Shown here in pieces: positions 58,267 through 64,000 of a DNA stretch of 64,000 nt. The notes beneath the pieces were generated by a model. It ran no database searches. It was not told where the DNA came from and worked only from the letters and a program-made list of their open reading frames with translations. This stretch comes from Novosphingobium pentaromativorans US6-1 (GTDB taxonomy: Bacteria > Pseudomonadota > Alphaproteobacteria > Sphingomonadales > Sphingomonadaceae): contig NZ_CP009291.1 of the NCBI RefSeq assembly GCF_000767465.1, forward strand, positions 2,329,501-2,393,500, written 5' to 3'. The translations under genes and the position numbers were made by a program. Each line of letters begins with the position of its first letter. Positions within the stretch are counted from its first letter, which is position 1.

Positions 58267-60476
58267 GGGTATCCTATCAGCCTGGACCAGCGGATGAACG
58301 GCAGGATAGAGGCATGGTCGTCCGTCCAGGGCCTCTGTGCCGGTGCTTGAAGCCGACTCCATGGGCTATCGGGATGCATCTTCGCAAGCTCGTTGATTGA
58401 AGAGCTGTCGCGCGAAAGGGCGATCCAGTGCGACGGCGTATAGAGGTCGAGGTTCTCCGGCCAGTCCTGGCGCACACGCGCGGTCAGCCCTTCGCTGCGG
58501 GCCAGGGCCGCGATGACCGGCTCCAGTTCCACGTAGCGGTTCGAGATATGCATGAGCAGGACCCCGCGCTCGCTCAACGCGCGCAAGTACACCTGCAGGG
58601 CCTCTTGGGTAAGCAGGTGAAGCGGGATGGCATCGGACGAAAAGGCATCGATCACCAGCATGTCGAACCGGCGCGGCGGCACCGCTTCCAGCTCCAGCCG
58701 GGCATCGCCCAGGATCACCCGCGCCCGCGGCGCGCAGTCACGCAGGTAGGTGAACTTGCCCGAGGTCGAATAGTGCAGGATGACGGGATCGATCTCGAAG
58801 AAGGTCCAGTCCTGACCCGGTCTGGCGTAACAGGCCAGCGACCCGGTGCCGAGGCCGACGACCCCGATTCGCGCCGAGTCTCCCTCCAGCCGATCCGCCG
58901 ATGCCAGCGCCAGGCCGACGCCGGACCTTGGCCCGTAATAGGTCAGGGGCATGCGCCGCTTGTCAGGATCGAGCGACTGCTGGCCATGCAGCGTCGTGCC
59001 GTGGCTGAGTATGCGAAGGCCAGAGGAACGATAGTCGCGCACGGTATAGATGCCGAAGTAACTGCGGGTGCGCTGGCCCTCGTAGCTCGACATGATCGTG
59101 AGCAGGCCGCCCTGCCCGAGCATCGCCAGCAGCAACACTGCCACGAAAGCCCAGCGCCAACCCATGACCATCACGCCGGTCCCGGTGAGGAAGACCGTCA
59201 GCAGCATTGCGGTCATCTTCGTGCCGGGTTCGGTGAAGAGATCGAAGAGCTGGACCGAAAGGAACAGCGCCAGCAGCAGGAGAAGCACGAGCGCGATCCG
59301 GGCCAGCCTCTGGTCGAGGCCTTCCATGCGGCGCCAGCGCAGGATTTCATCGAGCGGGACAAGCAGGGCCGCACCGAGAATCAGCAGGGGATGTTCCCAG
59401 GACCAGTCGAATACGAGCGGCGCGACAAGAGCCGTGAACAGGCCGCCCAAGGCCCCGCCGGCCGACATGATCAGGTAGAAGCCGGTCAGGTGCCCTGCAT
59501 CGGGTCGCAAGTCATAGAGCCGGGCGTGCAGCGCGACCGAAACCACGAAGAGCAGCACGCAGCTCCCGCCTGCCAGCAGCAGCGCCCCCGACCCATCGGC
59601 CAGCATCGCATAGCTTCCAGTGAAAAGCAGGACGACAGGCGCGACGAATGTCAGCACCCCAGCAAGAACGCGGCGATCGGCAAAGGCGACGACGAAACTG
59701 AGCAGGTAGAGCCCTAGCGGAATTACCCAAAGCAGCGGTGACGCGAAGATGTCGGTCGTCAGGTGGGTCGTCGTCGAGAGCATCAGTCCCGAGGGGATCG
59801 CCGCCAGGGCAAGCCAGTGCAGCTTGCGACGCCATGACGTCACCTCGCTTGCGCGCAGCAGCGGTGCGCTCGGTCTTGCGGCGTCGACAGTCTTGCGGCG
59901 GGACCATGCGCAGGCAGCGACCAGGAGGATCAGCAGGCCATATCCCACGGCCCAGACGAGGCTCTGGCCGTGCAGCGCCAGCAAGGGTTCGGCCACGAGC
60001 GGATAGGCGACCAGTCCGGCGAAGCTGCCGAGATTCGACGCGGCGTAGAGCGCCCAGGGCTGCCCGGCGCGGGAATCGGCAGCGAACCAGCGCTGCATCA
60101 GCGGCGCCTGTGCGGCGATGAGGAAAAATACCGGGCCGACCGTCAGCAGGAGCAGCCAGGGCACCCAGATCGCTTCCCAGCCGGGCGCGGGCGAAGCCAC
60201 TTGCGCCAGCGCGATCGGCAGGGTCGTGGCGGCGATGCACAGGGCGATCAGGTGGATGACAGCCTGCCGCCACAAGGGCTTTCGCGAAAGCCAGTGCGCA
60301 TAGCCGTATCCGGCAAGAAGGAGCGCCTGATAGACCAGCATCGCGCTGTTCCAGACATTGGGCGCACCGCCCAGCCGCGGCAGGGCCATCCGCGCGACCA
60401 TCGGCTCGACCATGAACAGCAGGAAACTGCCGACAAGGATCGTCAGGATGAAGAGCGCGCGGTTCGACCTGCCCAT
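58263..60476 (-). CDS. Fused MFS-like membrane/spermidine synthase-like protein
   Basis: A 737-aa protein. The N-terminal two-thirds (about 5-480) has many hydrophobic segments (LFILTILVGSFLLFMVEPMVARMALP and on). The C-terminal third (about 500-710) is a SAM-fold aminopropyltransferase-like domain with IGVVGLGTGSLACYA, FFEIDPVI, and VIDAFSSDAIPLHLLT. This is the known 'fused MFS/spermidine synthase' arrangement; actual polyamine synthesis is not established. ATG at 60476 is chosen. It overlaps the gamma-CA gene by 4 nt and starts 10 nt after the GNAT gene. Confidence 0.9.
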   Translation of the reverse strand: MGRSNRALFILTILVGSFLLFMVEPMVARMALPRLGGAPNVWNSAMLVYQALLLAGYGYAHWLSRKPLWRQAVIHLIALCIAATTLPIALAQVASPAPGWEAIWVPWLLLLTVGPVFFLIAAQAPLMQRWFAADSRAGQPWALYAASNLGSFAGLVAYPLVAEPLLALHGQSLVWAVGYGLLILLVAACAWSRRKTVDAARPSAPLLRASEVTSWRRKLHWLALAAIPSGLMLSTTTHLTTDIFASPLLWVIPLGLYLLSFVVAFADRRVLAGVLTFVAPVVLLFTGSYAMLADGSGALLLAGGSCVLLFVVSVALHARLYDLRPDAGHLTGFYLIMSAGGALGGLFTALVAPLVFDWSWEHPLLILGAALLVPLDEILRWRRMEGLDQRLARIALVLLLLLALFLSVQLFDLFTEPGTKMTAMLLTVFLTGTGVMVMGWRWAFVAVLLLAMLGQGGLLTIMSSYEGQRTRSYFGIYTVRDYRSSGLRILSHGTTLHGQQSLDPDKRRMPLTYYGPRSGVGLALASADRLEGDSARIGVVGLGTGSLACYARPGQDWTFFEIDPVILHYSTSGKFTYLRDCAPRARVILGDARLELEAVPPRRFDMLVIDAFSSDAIPLHLLTQEALQVYLRALSERGVLLMHISNRYVELEPVIAALARSEGLTARVRQDWPENLDLYTPSHWIALSRDSSSINELAKMHPDSPWSRLQAPAQRPWTDDHASILPFIRWSRLIGYP

Positions 60477-60486
60477 GGCCTGCGTC

Positions 60487-62122
<1,636 letters not shown>

Positions 62123-63784
62123 TCAGCCGACCTTCTTCGGCTCGAGACGGTCGATCTCGCGGGTGTCCGCAGCCTGCTCCGCTTCGGGCTTTACGAAGCT
62201 GTCGAGCGCCGCGCCGGGTTCGACCGTCAGGAGCGCCCTCATCCGCTGCCTGAACTCATCGCGTTCCTTGCCGTCGATCTGCGGGCGGGTGACGAGACGG
62301 ATCGACAGGGGATCGACCGTCTTGCCGCCGCGATAGGCTTCGAAATGCAGGTGCGGCCCAGTCGACAGACCGGTGGACCCAACGTAACCGATCACCTGCC
62401 CCGCTCTTACGTGGGTACCGTTCTTCACCGCGATGCGGCTCATGTGGCCATAGCCGGTGCCGAGGCCGCCGCCGTGGTTGATCCGCACGTAATTGCCGTG
62501 GCCGCCATGGCGCCCTGCATAGGTGACCGTGCCATCGCTCACGGCATAGATCGGCGAGCCGTAGGCTGCGCCGAAATCGACGCCGGCATGCATGCGCGTG
62601 TAGCCGAGAATCGGGTGACGGCGCATTCCGTAGCGTGAGGTGATCCGTCCCGCGACCGGCATCCCGATCGGCGCGCTGCGCGTCTCGGCAAGGCCAGAGG
62701 CGGAGAACATCTGCCCGTCCTTGCCCCAACGCATGAGCTGGAGGCGCGGCTTCCCATCGCGTTCGACACCCGCATAGAGCAGCTCGCCCACTTGCCGTTC
62801 GCCCTTGGCCGAACGCTTGTAGGAGAGGATCAGGTCGAATTCGTCATTCGCCGAAATGTCGTTTTCGAGCGAGAGATACTTGTCGACAGCACGCAGGTAG
62901 CTCTGGATCGCGGCGACCGGCGCCCCGGCATTGCGCGCCGATCGATAGAGGCTCGACCCGACGGTGCCGCGAATGCGCAATGGGGTCGTATCGACGGCAA
63001 TGGGATGGCGCACCAGGGCCAGCGCACCGTCATGGCGTTCGACCGAGAGATCGAGGTCGAAACGCGCGCGAAAGGCCATTTCGTCCAGCGGTCGCGAGGC
63101 GCCTTCGGTCGGGCGCTTGCCCAGAGTGATGTCGAACTGTGTACCCGAAGCGATGTCGGACAGCGGCACCGCACCGGAAATGAGATCGGAAACCTGAGAA
63201 ATGTCGGTGTTGCCGACACCCGCCCGCTCCAGCATGCGGCGGAAGCTGTCGCCCTGCCCCAGTGTGGAGACCAGTTGGATCATTGGCCGTTCGGGCACTT
63301 TCGCCAGGGGGCGGACCAGCGGACTTGCCCCCATGTGGCGGCCGCTGTCGGCACCGAAGGCAAGCGGCGCGATGGTCTGGCTGCGGAATTCGTCGCGAAC
63401 CCGGTCGTTGACCGGCATCGGCGTCGCCGCCTCTACTGACGAAAAGCTCGGTGAAAGGGCAATGGCGGCTGCGCTCAGGCCGAAGAGCGTGGCAAGACCG
63501 CGATACCAGCGCGGACTGCCGATGTCGGTGGCAAGATCGGGCGCAAGCTCGACCTTTTCGCACCACGATTCGATATCCTGCTTCCACGCCTGAATGCGCT
63601 CTCGAAGGCCCGGACCGTCTGAAGCGGTTTCGCCGGAAGGAGTCGGAGTTGCAGGCTCGGCGCTCTCGGGCAGAACCTGGGCATGCGAGAGCGAGGCAGC
63701 CGATGCCGCACCGCCTGCATAGTCCCCTTCGGCCGAATTTCCGCCGTTCTCGTCAAGCGCCTTGAACAAAGGCCCCTTCCTCAT
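62123..63784 (-). CDS. Large M23 family metallopeptidase
   Basis: A 553-aa envelope murein endopeptidase. The N-terminus is hydrophilic (about 1-85), followed by one hydrophobic segment (LATLFGLSAAAIALSPSFSSVEAA, about 97-120). A central region (about 170-370) resembles the OapA/LysM-like and beta part of long M23 proteins (FRRMLERAGVGNTDISQV). The C-terminal LytM domain (about 395-490) has intact ligands: HAGVDFGAAYGSP, YGHMSRIA and GPHLHFEAYRGG. ATG 63784 lies 54 nt inside the longest frame, which opens with TTG. Confidence 0.9.
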   Translation of the reverse strand: MRKGPLFKALDENGGNSAEGDYAGGAASAASLSHAQVLPESAEPATPTPSGETASDGPGLRERIQAWKQDIESWCEKVELAPDLATDIGSPRWYRGLATLFGLSAAAIALSPSFSSVEAATPMPVNDRVRDEFRSQTIAPLAFGADSGRHMGASPLVRPLAKVPERPMIQLVSTLGQGDSFRRMLERAGVGNTDISQVSDLISGAVPLSDIASGTQFDITLGKRPTEGASRPLDEMAFRARFDLDLSVERHDGALALVRHPIAVDTTPLRIRGTVGSSLYRSARNAGAPVAAIQSYLRAVDKYLSLENDISANDEFDLILSYKRSAKGERQVGELLYAGVERDGKPRLQLMRWGKDGQMFSASGLAETRSAPIGMPVAGRITSRYGMRRHPILGYTRMHAGVDFGAAYGSPIYAVSDGTVTYAGRHGGHGNYVRINHGGGLGTGYGHMSRIAVKNGTHVRAGQVIGYVGSTGLSTGPHLHFEAYRGGKTVDPLSIRLVTRPQIDGKERDEFRQRMRALLTVEPGAALDSFVKPEAEQAADTREIDRLEPKKVG

Positions 63785-64000
63785 CGCAACCCACAGGCTC
63801 AGGCCGAACCTGGCACCCACCCCGGGCACTTTCTGCAAAAACCATGCCTGCTCAAGGTTAAGACCCCCCTAACTCTGTGGATTTCCACCCCCATACAGGA
63901 CGAGTCGACCCTTGTACGCGGCCAGCGGCGATGCCACATTCGCTGGTGAAATGGTTCAGGACCGGAATGCAACGGCGCGCGGTGACGCTCCTTCAGGGGT
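63785..64000. other. Right edge: promoter region, no supported gene
   Basis: Upstream of the large M23 gene. It contains a CtrA-like site (TTAA-N7-CTAAC, 63858-63873). The last 34 bases include an ATG at 63967 in an open frame that runs off the window; this is too short to call. Confidence 0.4.
63858..63873 (-). promoter_or_regulatory. CtrA-like binding site upstream of M23 gene
   Basis: On the minus strand the site reads TTAG-N7-TTAACC, matching seven of the eight core bases of the TTAA-N7-TTAA CtrA consensus. It lies about 75 bp before the ATG of the large M23 peptidase gene. Chance occurrence is possible. Confidence 0.25.

Noticed and set aside
63967-64000. Possible gene start at the right edge
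   Set aside because: Only 34 bases are visible, with no motif; it cannot be told from chance.

Overview
The window reads as a chromosomal, almost entirely core-genome segment of a high-GC alphaproteobacterium, most likely order Sphingomonadales (Novosphingobium-like). This rests on gene families and style: SciP and TrcR (alphaproteobacterial cell-cycle regulators), a DUF3035/BamF-type lipoprotein, a Caulobacter-type TonB-dependent receptor with a CarboxypepD_reg-like N-terminus, a bactofilin paired with an M23 peptidase, DUF1192, RHH_4, and several small proteins that look typical of sphingomonads. The genus is inferred, not proven. I found no insertion sequence, phage, CRISPR array, rRNA or integration scar. 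One tRNA gene (tRNA-Thr, GGU) is present.

Layout. 0-5 kb: phaB, small unknown proteins, murA diverging from galU, and a lytic transglycosylase. 5.2-9.2 kb: a two-gene phytate-scavenging operon (TonB receptor and beta-propeller phytase) on the minus strand, headed by what looks like a tandem PhoB site of four in-phase half-sites. 9.2-17.5 kb: tRNA-Thr, then gpmA, purE, purK, folA, ribF, ileS, lspA and a BamF-like lipoprotein on the plus strand, closed by a clear terminator. 17.6-30.8 kb: envelope and housekeeping genes (CNNM/CBS protein, OmpA lipoprotein, EnvC-like factor, CtpA protease, DsbB, Coq7, FabI, YihY, CbpA-type DnaJ, PdxH, a CDF transporter) and a serine-hydrolase-fold lipoprotein that lacks its catalytic residues. 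30.8-39.6 kb: mnmA, a small unknown gene with sciP, an RND adaptor/permease pair, DUF445 and a GNAT enzyme. 39.6-47 kb: etfBA, sucC, a cysQ-like phosphatase, an unannotated 59-residue membrane protein, and the minus-strand set proA-nadD-rsfS-rlmH. 47-54 kb: M23 peptidase overlapping a bactofilin, acyl-CoA ligase, trcR, GST, quinone oxidoreductase, DUF1192. 53.7-64 kb: clpA, a group II truncated haemoglobin, DUF1275, the tightly overlapping minus-strand operon hemB-GNAT-MFS/spermidine synthase-gamma carbonic anhydrase-DUF167, and a large M23 endopeptidase.

How the genes work together. Cell-wall synthesis and remodelling dominate: MurA, lytic transglycosylase, EnvC-like factor, two catalytically intact M23 peptidases, CtpA, bactofilin, OmpA-type lipoprotein, LspA and BamF-like lipoprotein. 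SciP and TrcR add cell-cycle control. The phytate operon is the clearest adaptive module. No wholly new multi-gene system is evident. The items most worth a second look are the tandem Pho box, the active-site-less hydrolase with its divergently transcribed cysteine-containing partner, the RND permease with two extra membrane segments, and several perfect inverted repeats in promoters and gene ends.
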